Source: Sacculina carcini (lineage: Eukaryota; Arthropoda; Thecostraca; Sacculinidae). Taken from it: a stretch of DNA of 64,000 nt. The notes under the pieces are model-generated. The model had not been told where the DNA came from. It did not search any database and saw nothing but the letters and a program-made list of their open reading frames with translations. Made by a program: the position numbers and the translations under genes. Positions 42,001 through 53,770 of the stretch are shown here, one piece after another. Position 1 is the first letter of the stretch, and each line of letters starts with the position of its first letter. The stretch spans positions 6,691,001 to 6,755,000 of the forward strand of contig OU696588.1 in assembly GCA_916048095.2 (NCBI GenBank), read 5' to 3'.

Positions 42001-44341
42001 CACGACTGAGATGGCATTTACGCGATGATGAGACGTATGTGGCGGACAAGCACACAAAAGAACGCTCGCTGAAACATGCCTGGCGACACCTTCGACGACT
42101 AACACTGGACAGTTCTCGGTCAGGTTGGACCGAAAGAGCAGATTGAACGTGTAGTTCGGACACGACTAGTTGCCGTGTTGAGGTGGTACAAACACCGCTT
42201 AAAGGTGAAACACATATTCTGTGGAATAGAGTGACACCGGCAGAAGAAAGCAGATTTTCAGGTTGAAATGTCCAGTTTTCAGCTACATCATACTGCCAAC
42301 ACCTCTGCCTGCTATGATCCACACTAAACACAAGACACTGTAAATCATCCCGACACGCCCGAGAACAATCAGCCAGAAGAGTATTCGTGTCAGCAGCAAC
42401 GGTCAGAAGACGAAGCATAGACACACCCCGGAGTTCAACAGCCACCACCATCTCAAAGTTATCACATCGGCCACGGGAAAAAAGCGAATCGGCATTATTG
42501 TCGCGTGCATTGCCTAACGACGATCCAATGACACCCCCGGGACGCGACGATGACACGGTGTGGGTTTCAGAACGCGACACGCACTCGTGTTCGTATACGT
42601 CAGTACCAGCTCGACTGAGGTAGGCGGCCGCTACAGAGCCAACAGACGCCGAGTCTTCCCCGCTGATCACACACTGCGCCGTAGTCGGGTAGAATGAAAA
42701 CGAACGGCAAATGAAACCCTCGTTGGACTGGCAAACTCGCTGACATTGTCGCCGACTGTTCACGTCCGACACATACAAATCAACGTAGCGTGGAAATTTG
42801 TCAATTAGTCGAGTGAAGCGGCAGTTTGATTCTTCACTGGCAGGCGTAACACAATGGTTCTCAAGATAAACAATAGATCGCTCAGCGGCCACATAGTCTT
42901 CAGGAGCAAGTCGGCGATCGGTGTGACTGAGTCGACACTGTAGACGGTCAGCATCAAACGTGGCCGAGCGACACCCGTCGGCCACGCATGCTTCCTGACA
43001 GTCCCGACGATTAGGAACTTGGTTTAGCACACGGTATTCGTTACCAGAGCGCATGGCGCGGCCAGGAGCGCGCTCAAATGACCACAAACGACCGGCGCAA
43101 GCTCGCTGAGCAACACTACTTTCTATACAAATCTTCTCGAAGTAGCTGAACGATTGCCGTTGTTGGAGATTCTGCCTGCGACCCTGAGTGTTGCGATCGA
43201 GTCGATAGCACCGCCGGCTCAAATAGTCAATAACGAAAGCAGGACAATCGGTCCCGCTGTTATCACATTCCGCACGACATGCAGCAGTCACGGTGAGCAA
43301 GTCGTTGTCCCCACCAGTGGACATCAATAGAGATTCCTCCGATGCTCCCTGCAGTACATGGCCAGCCACCTTCTCGTAAGTGAGCACACCACCGTCACAG
43401 GTATCCAAAGTGCACACTCGTTTACTGGATACGGTGTCGCGACTGGCACCACGGACCGCCACAGCAGCCATAGTATAGTCAGAGCTCAGGTAGCAGCGCT
43501 TCTCGCCAGAGTCGTAGGTGTAGGCACGGCACCACAGACGGCGCTCGTTGGTGCAAGCAGCCGCGCACGCCGCTGATGATTCGGCAAATTCAAGTAAGTC
43601 CGCAGTAAGTACCATTGCTCTGGCGCTTAAAACGGGGGTATCATACCGACAGTCGGGCAGGTCGCGGGCGCACTGATTCTCCAGATAGTCAAACGAACTA
43701 CTCGAGTCGACTCTAAACGAGCTCGGCTGAGTGTGACGATCCTCAGAGCTCAAACGACAAACACGTTGCGAAAACGAGTAATCGGCAGAACGGCATACAA
43801 AACTGGTTTCCAGAAGACACGCGCGAAAACACTCGACTCGACTTGACACAGTGGTAAGTTCACGAGAGTCAAAGTCCGCCAGGTAGGCGTGCGGCACACT
43901 GTCGACCGTCCACAGACGCTGATTTCCGCACATGTCACCAAATTGCTCGGCCACACCACGCAAACACCTCTGTTGAAACACAGCAACTGCTCTAGCGTTG
44001 GAAGGAGCAGGGGTGGTGACAAGATCTTCACCATCATCAAATGCTACACAATGTCCCTCGCTGTAATCCAGCACAAACGCCGAACACGACGCTGACTGGC
44101 GACAAAACCCGATGCAGTCTCGCAGAATCGGCGAGTCAGAATTGCGCACCAACTGTCGACTGCCCGAAGACGCTCGAGCCGGAGTCAGCGTGTGCGCCAG
44201 AGTCCGCTCGAACGTCAACGTGCCACCGAAACACTGGCCTCTCACTGGTGTCGCAAGAGGCAACATGCCAATAACAGCAGTGAAAACAGCGCAGCGCACG
44301 CGAGTCAAGAGGCAGCCACGTGCTGACTGCTGCCTCTGCAT
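39095..44341 (-). CDS. Twelve-PAN, ZP-domain transmembrane protein
   Basis: 1748 residues in one uninterrupted exon from ATG 44341. Signal peptide (about 1-35, ending TPVRG-Q). Twelve PAN/Apple modules, each with about six Cys: roughly 37-126, 138-224, 231-310, 315-406, 415-497, 507-587, 626-711, 718-804, 812-899, 953-1044, 1050-1133, 1140-1219. They fall in four A-B-C triplets: A ends YFEKICI/YYEKVCI, B has WTFERVP and ends YLENQC/YMENQC, C starts CRY/CQY and ends VYAERxC. ZP domain about 1225-1475, furin-type site GRRRRRSSS (1484-1492), membrane helix 1637-1664, Ser/Thr-rich cytoplasmic tail. ZP proteins polymerise after furin cleavage to build apical extracellular matrix; PAN+ZP proteins such as insect NompA and nematode NOAH/LET-653 do this in cuticle and sensory organs. 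A matrix role is inferred by family. NompA has fewer PAN modules, so orthology is not claimed. No introns, unlike the neighbours. Confidence 0.95.
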   Translation of the reverse strand: MQRQQSARGCLLTRVRCAVFTAVIGMLPLATPVRGQCFGGTLTFERTLAHTLTPARASSGSRQLVRNSDSPILRDCIGFCRQSASCSAFVLDYSEGHCVAFDDGEDLVTTPAPSNARAVAVFQQRCLRGVAEQFGDMCGNQRLWTVDSVPHAYLADFDSRELTTVSSRVECFRACLLETSFVCRSADYSFSQRVCRLSSEDRHTQPSSFRVDSSSSFDYLENQCARDLPDCRYDTPVLSARAMVLTADLLEFAESSAACAAACTNERRLWCRAYTYDSGEKRCYLSSDYTMAAVAVRGASRDTVSSKRVCTLDTCDGGVLTYEKVAGHVLQGASEESLLMSTGGDNDLLTVTAACRAECDNSGTDCPAFVIDYLSRRCYRLDRNTQGRRQNLQQRQSFSYFEKICIESSVAQRACAGRLWSFERAPGRAMRSGNEYRVLNQVPNRRDCQEACVADGCRSATFDADRLQCRLSHTDRRLAPEDYVAAERSIVYLENHCVTPASEESNCRFTRLIDKFPRYVDLYVSDVNSRRQCQRVCQSNEGFICRSFSFYPTTAQCVISGEDSASVGSVAAAYLSRAGTDVYEHECVSRSETHTVSSSRPGGVIGSSLGNARDNNADSLFSRGRCDNFEMVVAVELRGVSMLRLLTVAADTNTLLADCSRACRDDLQCLVFSVDHSRQRCWQYDVAENWTFQPENLLSSAGVTLFHRICVSPLSGVCTTSTRQLVVSELHVQSALSVQPDRELSSVSRRRCRQACFSERSFVCLSATYVSSSRKCHLSRDNRHTLPRAYRQSVADSDYMENGCGSASLSQCRYVNRLDGQLMLYTVNSLSLRSEADCQRACNVESGFICASYTFLITSRLGDSSCLLSAVRLSDLTGHDSENDHTEPAPGAVYAERMCTELRDNVGDTLFSTEVTTSTPLTGVLTGIALTERPARRHTADTLRQANRDIRMCAVTPTYEKVVDVEFTGSRTFNLDVSHLAGQDQASGLLVPCLLRCERDVGCLAVSLDHDGRQDVCVGLTNSAGQLGAALSGRPGATYYEKVCIEERTCGKGWTFERVPNHILEGHDDQVIQRVAGREHCQLLCLRNVQLPCRSAEYDYRERTCTLSSHSRRTSATGDLVASDSADYMENQCAEEPENCQYRQVQGRYLPYVDRVVTRVDRQSTCRRRCDIERDFRCRSYNYIDRRRQCLLSGDDTLSRGDSALVSDVDSVYAERSVCRTVQVDCTKTDMIVTFTFGRAFNGRVYATGNAQACFDTGNGRKSLAMPIPLGRRCGTEEVARGRYVNHVVIQQHPTIMQQTDRTVRVECTFDAEDQTITLAPTGNRFTEGGGVQVSPGSQDFLPASSVVTNTAPTPSVGLRVVAAAGDGDSSRGAFADVDQVSLGEPLTLVVVADSASAFGVFAKSVEARTDNGELLPLIDERGCPLDVSIFPALRVQPGTGNLVSTFRAFRFPSTARVNFFATVQFCQDECPPVDCGTEGRSFGRRRRRSSSDVDVHNVSTNVSIDTTNSHQSNVTLPLPERLITDALGNNFNNLGVDTRLPHELPLSAFVFVNGNVDLIDDTEKSLSKDQQSDDKSRDIGGGTPMRDDSIVTPTNRSSPVMSDSGWDVITSWRQRGDSRVVCPRRSRAVCHVCVSKSAAVAAVVCLFLLQLLFLIFALAFYRLRRRDWLIKLHNLNSQYHQHIASMTRASSTADPTYCSSNNLLDACTDSSSTDNVDPLTLSTDLTRHNALDAKQPWHPRPSPRTTH

Positions 44342-45530
44342 CCTGTTGCAGTGTCTTACACGACGCAGCTGACGCCAATCAACTAGTTATATTCAGCAAC
44401 AGAAACACTGATGCAAGAATGCACAATGCGTCCAGAACAGGACAACACCAGTGAGCACCTGGGCGACCCGCCGCCAACTGATTGAATCTCTGACCGTACA
44501 AATGCACAACCACGCTGCTGTCACGCGCGTGTGTGCGCGTGTGTGACACGGACTGCTGGCCACGCGCATGTATATCCATGCGTACATGGGTGCATGTACT
44601 GTACATGCATATACACATTCAGGCACACGTGCACGCATACACACCAGTGATTCAACACAACGCGACATACCATCATTCGTTCCGCTGGATAATGATACAA
44701 CACATATATGAAACACTGAAAGGAGAGTGGTTAGCTCGCCAGTAAACGACTCACATGACCTCGCGGACATAAAAAGCAATAGGCAATAAGTTTAATAGTC
44801 GTTACCCAGTCAATGTTACGTCAGATGACGCAGGATCAGACTGAGCAATAGCACGTGCCACCACCATTACTAGGATTAGTAGTACACTCACAGTAGAGCT
44901 CAAAATAGCGGAATTCAAGAGTCTGGTACATTGCTGTCCTAGCAACTGGACGAATGCTGAAATGAGTTGTCCAACGCTATCACGTGGGTGTCACGGGTAC
45001 AGCCTGTGACAGTGTGTATGTGCGTGTGTGTGCATGCGTATGTGTGTATATATTTGTGAACGATTCAGTGAGATAAACCCACAAAACAACGACGCCGCGT
45101 ATGAGCCGCTCACCACGCGACACACCCACTTCCGCTATGTACATACGCATGCACGCATTCACACTGGCACTAGGTGAACACCAATAAGGCAACGATGAGA
45201 TGCAATAAGAAAACTGATCAACTTACTACGCATGTAAGTTCGTGTACAGAGATAGAATGATGAAAGAAGAGGTAACTTGGTGGTACGCTATGAGAAACAC
45301 CAGAAAACGCCTCACGAGTTCTACAGTGCAGCTCGCGACATGAGCAGGAAACAAACAGGTAAACTATTATTATACTACTGAAATACTGACTCAATCCACC
45401 ACAAACGATCAACCAGAAAACAATCAACAGACATCAAAAATATCGTCTGCCAGCAATTCAGTGCACTCGCGAAAACGCAGCGCAATGCAGGGCATGCGCA
45501 GGTGTACAGTTTGCACGTCGCACGTGCATG

Positions 45531-45571
<41 letters not shown>

Positions 45572-46979
45572 ATACAGGTGGGTGTGAAACACTGCTCTGT
45601 TATCAGCAGTCAGAGCGGAAGTATAGCGGAAACAGTGGTACGTGATTAACAACACCAGCCGACACCCAGCACTAGTCAACGACCTCGCGTCTATACACGT
45701 ATATACGCATAATACGTATATACATACCACAATTATATGCATTCATGCACACGAGCATATGGATGCTCCAGATTTTGTGTAATCGCACGAGATATAACAC
45801 TAGTACCTATCTTTACGTGTATTTTTCATGGAATCATTGTTAGCATAATGTTCGCTAATATATGTGATTCATGGCTACACTTGCACTATTATGCCCTGCC
45901 GTATGTTGTATATGTTCATATATGCTGCAAATGACCCTATAAACTGATCTAACATTAATTCTTTCCATATACTTACATTGTTCTCGGTTGGACTCTGCGG
46001 TCAATTTACGAGAATATATTGAAAAACTGGTAACAAATTCCACACATATAATAACATACAAGATAATTATTGTCGATAACAATAATTGTGCTCATTGTTA
46101 TTCTTGTTGTTTCATTATTCCTGATTGCGCATATTCTTTTGCTCTTTTGTGACATAGTCGCAATGTACTGTTCCTACCTACCTGTACTGTTCCGTTTTTC
46201 CTACCATACCTGTACTGTTCTGTTTTTCCACCTACGTGTATATATATGCGCCATAAATCAACATTTTTCACTGAATAAAGGATACTCAATTTTCACCTAT
46301 GCGAAATCAGCGTCATTGTGTACGACGAACTGTTGTCGAGTAATGAATCAAACTCCACAATACGAACAACGCACTAATACAGCAAGCTTCTTTCATATAC
46401 TTTAATATACACATTCAGCAATACCAGTCTAATATATCACGAATCCAGAGTGAAAAATAGAATATAGGTGAACATTTACATCGTTCCTATTATTTTATAA
46501 CTCATATATCAATTGTTCACGGGATCGTAAAGCATCATATCCAACATCTCAATATTTATATTACAAATTACATATAAAGCCAATGTTTCATCTAAAACTA
46601 ACAATTTAAACATGGATTGACGTGCACCCCTGTCTTATACCGCTCGTTATCTCGATCTCCAAATCCTTCCGTGCTCCGGAGGCGCCATGTGGTCTGACAG
46701 ACCGGTGCGCTAAGTAAACACTAATTAATTATTACCACCACTCTGCTGCTAACGATACAGAGAATATCCTTGTAACATTCTCTGTGCTCTTGGTATTGTA
46801 ACGTCGTATAATTGCAACTGTGTCATACTGTTGAACACTCCAGGTATCCGTTTGTTTTACATTTGATATTTGTATAGTGTATTTGCCAGTGTATTAGTTC
46901 CTGAGTTACCGCTGTCTTCGTTATATATTATCATGAATAATTGTTGTTTATCTGTGTACACACATGTGAATACTTAAAT
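44342..46979. other. Spacer upstream of the PAN/ZP gene
   Basis: 5' flank of the PAN/ZP gene and further intergenic sequence. A compound (CT)n(CA)n microsatellite lies at 45531-45572. No coding exon or TE domain recognised; promoter signals not assignable. Confidence 0.45.
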
Positions 46980-47069
46980 GCGTTATAACAAACACAAGTT
47001 GATGTTACACAAGGTGCAAACACGCATTTCTGCTGAAAGACGATAGGACCGAAACATGCAGAAAAAGCC

Positions 47070-47780
47070 GAAAAAGGCGTGAGAAAAAGCATGCATACCC
47101 TTGTAATGAATGTAACAGTCATCACCAGATTGGGATAAAGTGTAACGATTGCCAAAGGTGGACTCACTATCCCTCCTGTGGATTGTCAAATTACGCTATA
47201 TTAAACTTGACATCAACCAACAGAAAGTTCACATGCAAATCATGCAGTGCTGATCCACCCAGAATATGATAAGATGACAAACAAAATTGAAAAATGCAAA
47301 CTGAAAGAACAGACACAGAAAGCAAGTGAAAGCAAAACGAAAAGATCGACTGAATCAGGGGATGAAAGTGAGAAAGAGAACAATGCGCAATGTTCTGAAA
47401 GTGAGCTATCAAAGCAAAAAGCGGATGACATGACAATAGGGATTTCCACTGCCCCAGAATTAGACAGGGAAGATCCAAAAGTGAGAACACAAATTGAGAA
47501 AAAACCTCGAATGTGTCGATACCATCGAAGGTTGATATGCAAGTATAGAGTCAATGGTGAGGATTGTCGGGTTGACCACCCAAATACATGTCAGAAACAG
47601 ATCAACCATGGACCAAGAAGTGACAGGGGATATAAGCTAGGGAGTAAATGCCCAAACTATCACCCAAGATGGTGTCGCAACTCGGTGCAAAATAACGAGT
47701 GTTTCGACAGAGTGCAAATACACACACATTCGCGGGACGAAGAGCAACCAAACAGACAGGAAGGAAGAAACGGTTGATCA
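47070..47780 (+). pseudogene. LINE ORF1 relic: PHD plus CCCH zinc fingers
   Basis: One frame decodes YPCNECNSHHQIGIKCNDCQ, RWTHYPSCGLS and FTCKSCSADPP, the C4HC3 pattern of a PHD finger, then stops at about 47270. A shifted frame (47247-47777) has a charged linker and CCCH-like clusters MCRYHRRLICKYRVNG and CPNYHPRWCRNSVQNNECF. This pair is known in ORF1 of some invertebrate LINEs. Confidence 0.75.
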
Positions 47781-48049
47781 AGGTGGTCTCCAATCTGAGC
47801 ATACCAGTAAGCCCAATTAACAGCTGATACAGCAGCCCGTGCAGCGAGATGAAATGAACCGCAATTTTTAGAGGTGTTCCGAGAAATGAGGAACACCCTG
47901 GCGAACTTTGTTGAACTTTGAACTTTGGCGAATAAAGTTGTCGAGACACAAAGTTTGATGCTGCATTACTGTACCGGAAACCAACCTGGCTAGTGGACAC
48001 AAACTCACAGAACAGCCGCCAACCCAGGACGGGCGTGCACGAAGACTGG

Positions 48050-50030
48050 GTCAATCCAGTATAAACATTCCTCATCGGCAATATTCAAGACCTCCCCAAG
48101 TCAAATATAAGCAAATTGCTTATTCTTGGCGAACTGGCGTGCGCAAAATAATTTTGTTTATTGCCCTATCTGAAACACACTTTAATAAGGGTGTGATGAC
48201 CACAGAAATGGAACTGAAAAATTACATTTTCCATGTTAATCGATTAGATATAACGCATGGTGGAACCATAATCTATCTCCTACAAGACCTGGTCTAGATG
48301 CAAAAACAACTTTTTTGAAAGAAAAAAAACATGATTTCTCTAGTTTTTATGTTTTTAGGATTATCCCCAATTGACCTCGGATGTATTTTAGTACATATAA
48401 ATTAATTTAATTGAAGTTGTGTACCTCTTTACGTGTCTTATTTCAAAGATAATTTTATAATAAAATAAAAACGAACACATTTATTAATAAATACACCAAT
48501 AGACTGTTTGAAAGTGCATCCTGATCCGGTGGCTAAGATTTTTTCATTGAAAAAAATGGATGTTACTTTGAAAGATGACTTTAATGATGTGGATATTTGA
48601 AATAATTTGTCAGCAGAACAAAACAAATTCATTGGTTGAAGTGTTTTTTCTCTCCCAAGGAAACCATGTTTTTTTCATAAAGAGAAACCTGATGTTTATA
48701 AAACTGGTATTAAATTCCTTTTGTTGATGTACAGATTCGAAAAAAGGTTGTTAGCAGAACAAGACAAGTTAATTGGTTGGTCAAGTGTTTTTTAAATAAA
48801 GGATTTTTAAAACTAAGGTAATTTGAATGAAACAATGTTTATTTGAAAACAGGCTCTATGGAAGATAGATTTGATTGTTGTACGAAATATTTGTGTGTTC
48901 AAATATCTGTTGTGTATAAAATAAATGGTATTCATGGCTGGTTAAACCACTTGATTTAAACTGTTATAACCATTGTTTTTTCAAAATCGATTATTTGAAA
49001 GACGCTTTTCGTAGATGCAGAAAATGTGGAAAAAAATTAAGCCGAACAAGGCAAGTTGAACGAAATTATACCAAAAGTTTCCTAAACGGGGAAAATGCCC
49101 GTTTTTCTGGTCAAGATTGCCACTCCGAATAATGTGATCCGCATATATACGTAGTATCATTAGGCACACTAAATTGTGTGTATATTTGTAGTTTTTTTCA
49201 AATGTCTGCAGTGTTTATACTTTTATACTTGCAAATAATTGATCTATTGAAAGAAATTATGCTCAAGATAGAACTTTTAGCGTGATAGTACGTGAAGTTA
49301 TCATCAACGCAGTTCATTTCTGGGAGGAAAAGGGAAATGTGTAAACAAATAATAAAAATTATGCCACCTGTTGTTATTAAAACAGTTTCAGGTTTTTAAC
49401 AGAAAAAACGGTTCTCAAACCCTGCTTTCTTACACAATGACTAACTCAATAATTGAATGCAAAGCTGTACTGCACATAGAAGTGCAGCACAGTACCGTGC
49501 AAACAATGATATTAGGTCTTTCAGACACATTATAACAATTTAATTGTGTATATTTAATGATTATTAAATTTGATAGAGCCTCTAATAGCATGAATCATAT
49601 ATATGATGATAAAAATAATTCATTTAACATCCCAAAATACATCATTTCTATACTTTGAAATCCTTGCATGACTCTTCACACAAAAAATAAAAAACGTGTT
49701 TTTGGTCTAGTTTTTTGTTGTGACAAAAATACGGTTTTTTGAGGTCGCATCTCAAATCTGGTCCCATATTGGCAACATCCAATACAATATTCGGATGAAG
49801 TAGTGAAATGCAGGCTATTAGTATAAAAAGGCGCAACTTGGTCACAACTAATCTGTATAAAACACCAAGCTGTATCATTGAAAATTTCCTAAAAGCCATG
49901 AGTACGCTTGACGTATTCCCAGAGAAAATTCCACCCTCATCAACGGATACCATATTTTGCGGAGATTCAGCTTTCCTGTGATTAAATGGCCTGATGGGAT
50001 CATATGAGGAGGAATAAATTCTAAGCAACA
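48050..50030 (+). pseudogene. APE endonuclease relic interrupted by insertion
   Basis: Left of the insertion: IALSETHFNKGVMTTEMELK and the start of a HGG strand. Right of it: NLVTTNLYKTPSCIIENFLK and TDTIFCGDSAFL, the degenerate YRPP and GDFN positions of APE endonucleases. The catalytic GDFN is changed to GDSA. Confidence 0.7.
48295..49755. mobile_element. hAT-like non-autonomous element, copy 2
   Basis: 1461 bp. Ends TAGATGCAAAAAC and GCATCTCAA; flanked by ACCTGGTC (48287-48294) and ATCTGGTC (49756-49763), an 8-bp duplication with one difference, the length typical of hAT. Matches 17356-19292 in inverse orientation along its whole length apart from the SINE there. No transposase frame. Confidence 0.82.
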
Positions 50031-50316
50031 GCAAGCATCACTTCTACTGAAAGTGACAGGTTCAGCTTTCTATTACTGAACCAACCAGGAAGAACTAATA
50101 CGCACATATTTCTCTGAAAAAAACTATCTGACCTGACCACAATCTGTTGACAATCACCACAAAATACTTGCAGCCTAGGAGCACAGAAAACTGGAACTAA
50201 AAAAATCTGAATTACAACTTCTTTTCAACAACAATATGCCGCGTTACGTATTCGTTATAAAGTATATGTATATGTTATGTATATGTATAACGTATATGTT
50301 ATAAAGACTGAGCTAA

Positions 50317-52260
50317 ATGTACTGCTGCATGCTAAAGGTACATGCAAAGGTACTGGATGAGGCGCTCAGCTCAGATGACCCAAACGACACACTGGATATC
50401 ATAATGTCCACATTGTTGGAGATACGTAATGTCCACATACCCAAAAGGAAGAAACAGACACCAAGGAATAATATCATACCGAGATACCGTAAATTTTGAT
50501 AGAGGAAGAGGACATCACTCCGAGGGCAAATTGAAAAACCCAATAGTACCAGGAGTAAGAAAGCATTGTCTGGAAAAATAGAAATGGTCGAAATGGACAT
50601 CAATAAAGTTCATGAAGCGCAATGGCAAAACGAGGAAATCAACGAAGTTAAGAACATGAAGAAAATTCCCAAAATCATTTTTGGATGTTGTAAGAGGTTC
50701 TCCAAAATGAAACTCAAAGTTGGACCAATTCGAACTAGCTATGGTCAAGTGTCAAAAAAGTCTGAAGAAACATGCAATATACTTAGAAAACAGTATGAAG
50801 CAGTTCATAACGAAGCGGACGAGAAAACGATTAAACATGCAGCCCACTTATTTGACGATCAGCAGAACGGTGAACTTGATATATTTTCCATAACTGACGA
50901 TATAATAAAAGCTATCGCTACCCTCAAAGCCAGTTCAGCTCCTGGACCAGAAGGAATTGCGACAATATTATTGATAATGTTCAAGGAAACACTTGCCCAG
51001 CCACTCCATATAATATGACACTCGGTTTAACATGACGTCGAACATTGGATAGAGGAATTGCACAGTGCAGGCTCAAGAAAGCCAATATAACACCTATTCA
51101 TGGAGGAGGTGATCCAAGCCACGACAAAAACTACTGACCAGTGGCTCTCACTTCCCATGTAGTAAAATATTGGAAAAAATTGTATGCAAGGCCATTGATG
51201 ACTACATGGATGACAATCACCTGATGAATCGCTCACATCATGGCTTCCGCAAGGGCAGATCATGTTTATCAAGGCTTTTGAAACAGTATGACTGGATTTT
51301 GCAAGAACTTGCTAAAGAGCAAAACGTCGATGTGGTCTACCTTGAGTATGCTAAAGCTTTTGATAAGTTCGACCACGGAGCATTAATCCGTAAACTGAAA
51401 ACCCTGAGAATCACAGGAAATGTAGCGAGATCGATACAGGATTTCCTAACGTCTATGTATCACACGGTGGTAGTGGATGGATGCAGACCTGATACCTCCA
51501 TAATCATCAGCGCAGTACCTTAATAATCAGTGCTTGGCCCACTATTTTTCCTTATTCTCATGACCCATATAAAAATGGAAATTAATAATAGCTTGCTGTG
51601 TTCATTTGCTGACGAAACCAATATCAGTTACAGTGTGAAAAAGACTGATGTTGAGATAATGCAGGCTAACTTGCACAATATATACAACTGAAAAAACAAG
51701 ATGCAATTCAATGAGGTGAAGTTCGAATTGCTAAGATGCGGTCCAAATGTGGAAATGAAAGGCGCTACCAAACTCTACACAGAAAATGATAGGGATATTC
51801 CAGGAAAATCGATGGTAAAACGTCTGAGAGTACTCCTGAGGCAACTCATACTGATCACACACAAATAAATATATCGACAGCAAGACAAATGGCCGGGTGG
51901 GTGCTGAGAACATTTCAATCCAGAGAACCAGAACTGATGCGTACACTCTGGCATGCACTTGTCCAACCTAAACTTGACTACTGTAACCATTGATGGTCTA
52001 CTCATAGAAAGGCACTTGAATCAGTTCAGAGGTCATTTACGGCATATATCGAGGTCATTCGACCTAATATTAATGATAGCACCCTGCTGCTCTAAACAAA
52101 CACTACCCACAACAACTTCGAAAAGAAACTAACCACTTCTTGCTGCAATCTTCACGTATAATCGACCACGACTGTTCAACCTGATTCTAGCAGACATCAG
52201 GGAGCTCACTCAATGTTCTGTCCACGCATTCAAGAACAGACTGGATAAATTTTAGTGACT
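50317..52260 (+). pseudogene. LINE reverse transcriptase relic
   Basis: Decodes SSAPGPEGIATILL, MEKIVCKAIDDYMDDNHLMN, HHGFRKGRSCLSRLLKQYDW, VVYLEYAKAFDKFDHGALI, SVLGPLFF and SFADETNISYSV (the FADD box mutated to FADE). Stops and frameshifts occur at about 51520, 51690 and beyond. Type: jockey/CR1-like. Confidence 0.85.
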
Positions 52261-52300
52261 GTTCCGGATGAGCCACCTGTGACCGGATATACGGCTTGCG

Positions 52301-53222
52301 GCATGATACAATCGAATTATTTGCCGGACCAACTGGATCTCAGGAAGAGGGATGAAAGGCACGGTTGCAGCGGTGGAACACCACATCTATGAATACTACC
52401 TTAAATATCACACCAAGTAAACCAAGTAAGACAAAACAACAAAATCTTTCTCATTAATGCATTGGCTCAACCTGGGGACAAATTGCCCTGTGGAGTGTAA
52501 TTTCTTGTAAATAATGGAGGCGTGACAGAAAAATGTTAGGAAAACATTGCGGTATTAGTATTAATAGTCATTAGAGGTGCAAAATTTACTGGGTAATATA
52601 TATAAACTATTAGATTAGCCATATATATCAATGCTGTCATTTTGTGAAAGGAGTAAAATGCGTAATGTGGCATGCTAAATTGGGTAACAAACCGAAAAGC
52701 GTTAGGAAGCACTGCATTAATGAAACGCGGCACATTTGCGTAGATGACGGCGCCATGACGAATGCCAAGATGAAAAAAAGACAAACACATGATATAGTAA
52801 TATGATTAAGTAATATGATTATATAGTGTATTAATCCACACAAAAGCTTTGCTTATCATGGTGTGAATACTACATAAATATATATACATTCATACACTCA
52901 CCCATATATGTATATACATACACACAAATATATATACACACACACACTCATATAAATACATATGCACATATTCTCGTACATATACACATATACACCCAGA
53001 ATATGCATATATACACATACACACAATATATGATTAGGTAATAATTACAAGTATATTCCGCAACACGCAACGAAAACACCATCGCAGGCAACGGCAAAAT
53101 ACGCCAAATTACAATATTCATTATTAATTACAGCCAATTCCAGTGCCATGGGAAGAGGAAAGGTAAATACAGTGCACACTGAACAAAACGAGCATGCAGT
53201 GTGAAACTATAATTATATAACA
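52301..53222. other. AT-rich spacer
   Basis: Includes a TATACACA-rich tract at 52870-53040. No gene recognised. Confidence 0.5.
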
Positions 53223-53770
53223 CACAATAATTACAAGTGCGTGACAGACAAAATACAACTGGATCAAGTGGAAAAACCACGCTTGGGTCGACTGCGCAAG
53301 TTAGGTAAAATGTAAACACGCAGCGCAGAACAGAAACACAAACAAGTAGAAATTATAAGTCCGGAATATGTAACAAAATGTGCAAGGGATAGAAATAATT
53401 CAATTAAAGAAAAAATCAATCAAATCAATATCAATAAGAAAAATCAAACAACTCATTGCAAACAAGTAAACTTATGAAGACTCGGAGGCCAAATATAGGA
53501 AATGTCTGTGGAGTACAGAGAAGAAAGATGAGACGAATTTCATTCGGAGGAGGCGAGGAGGAAGTGAAATATAAATGCGGGGTGCAGAAAAAAGAATGAA
53601 TTCGCAGACCAAGTGGACTGGTTCAACGCAGGGGGACTGATTAGAGGAGTAGGATGGCGACGTGAAGAAATCTCTTGAGCCAAGTAGTCAGCGAAGACAG
53701 GACGGATGTGAGGAGCGGTGAATGGAAGTGAAGGATTTTGAAAACCAAGCAGAAAATTTTGAAGCGAATT
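53223..53770 (-). mobile_element. LINE 3' fragment
   Basis: Its low-coordinate end (53223-53580) matches 19618-19980. Beyond it lies sequence comparable to the end of ORF2 in the neighbouring LINEs (AANSFFFLHPAF-type). The next LINE begins at its border with a (CAA)n tract. Confidence 0.55.

Larger units (their letters stand above)
46980..52300 (+). mobile_element. Jockey/CR1-like LINE relic, all domains, split by a hAT-like element
   Basis: Order on the plus strand: ORF1 with PHD-like finger (about 47070-47265) and CCCH fingers (47490-47710); start of APE endonuclease (about 48050-48290); hAT-like element (48295-49755); rest of the endonuclease; RT (50317-52080). Many frameshifts and stops, so inactive. 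5' and 3' borders are approximate. Confidence 0.8.

Noticed and set aside
39510..44378. Plus-strand and other-frame ORFs over the PAN/ZP gene
   Set aside because: All overlap the 1748-codon frame, which has domains, signal peptide and membrane helix; the others have none.
50566..51018. 150-codon frame as a host gene
   Set aside because: It contains SSAPGPEGIATILL, the conserved start of a LINE RT fingers region, and leads directly into other RT blocks.
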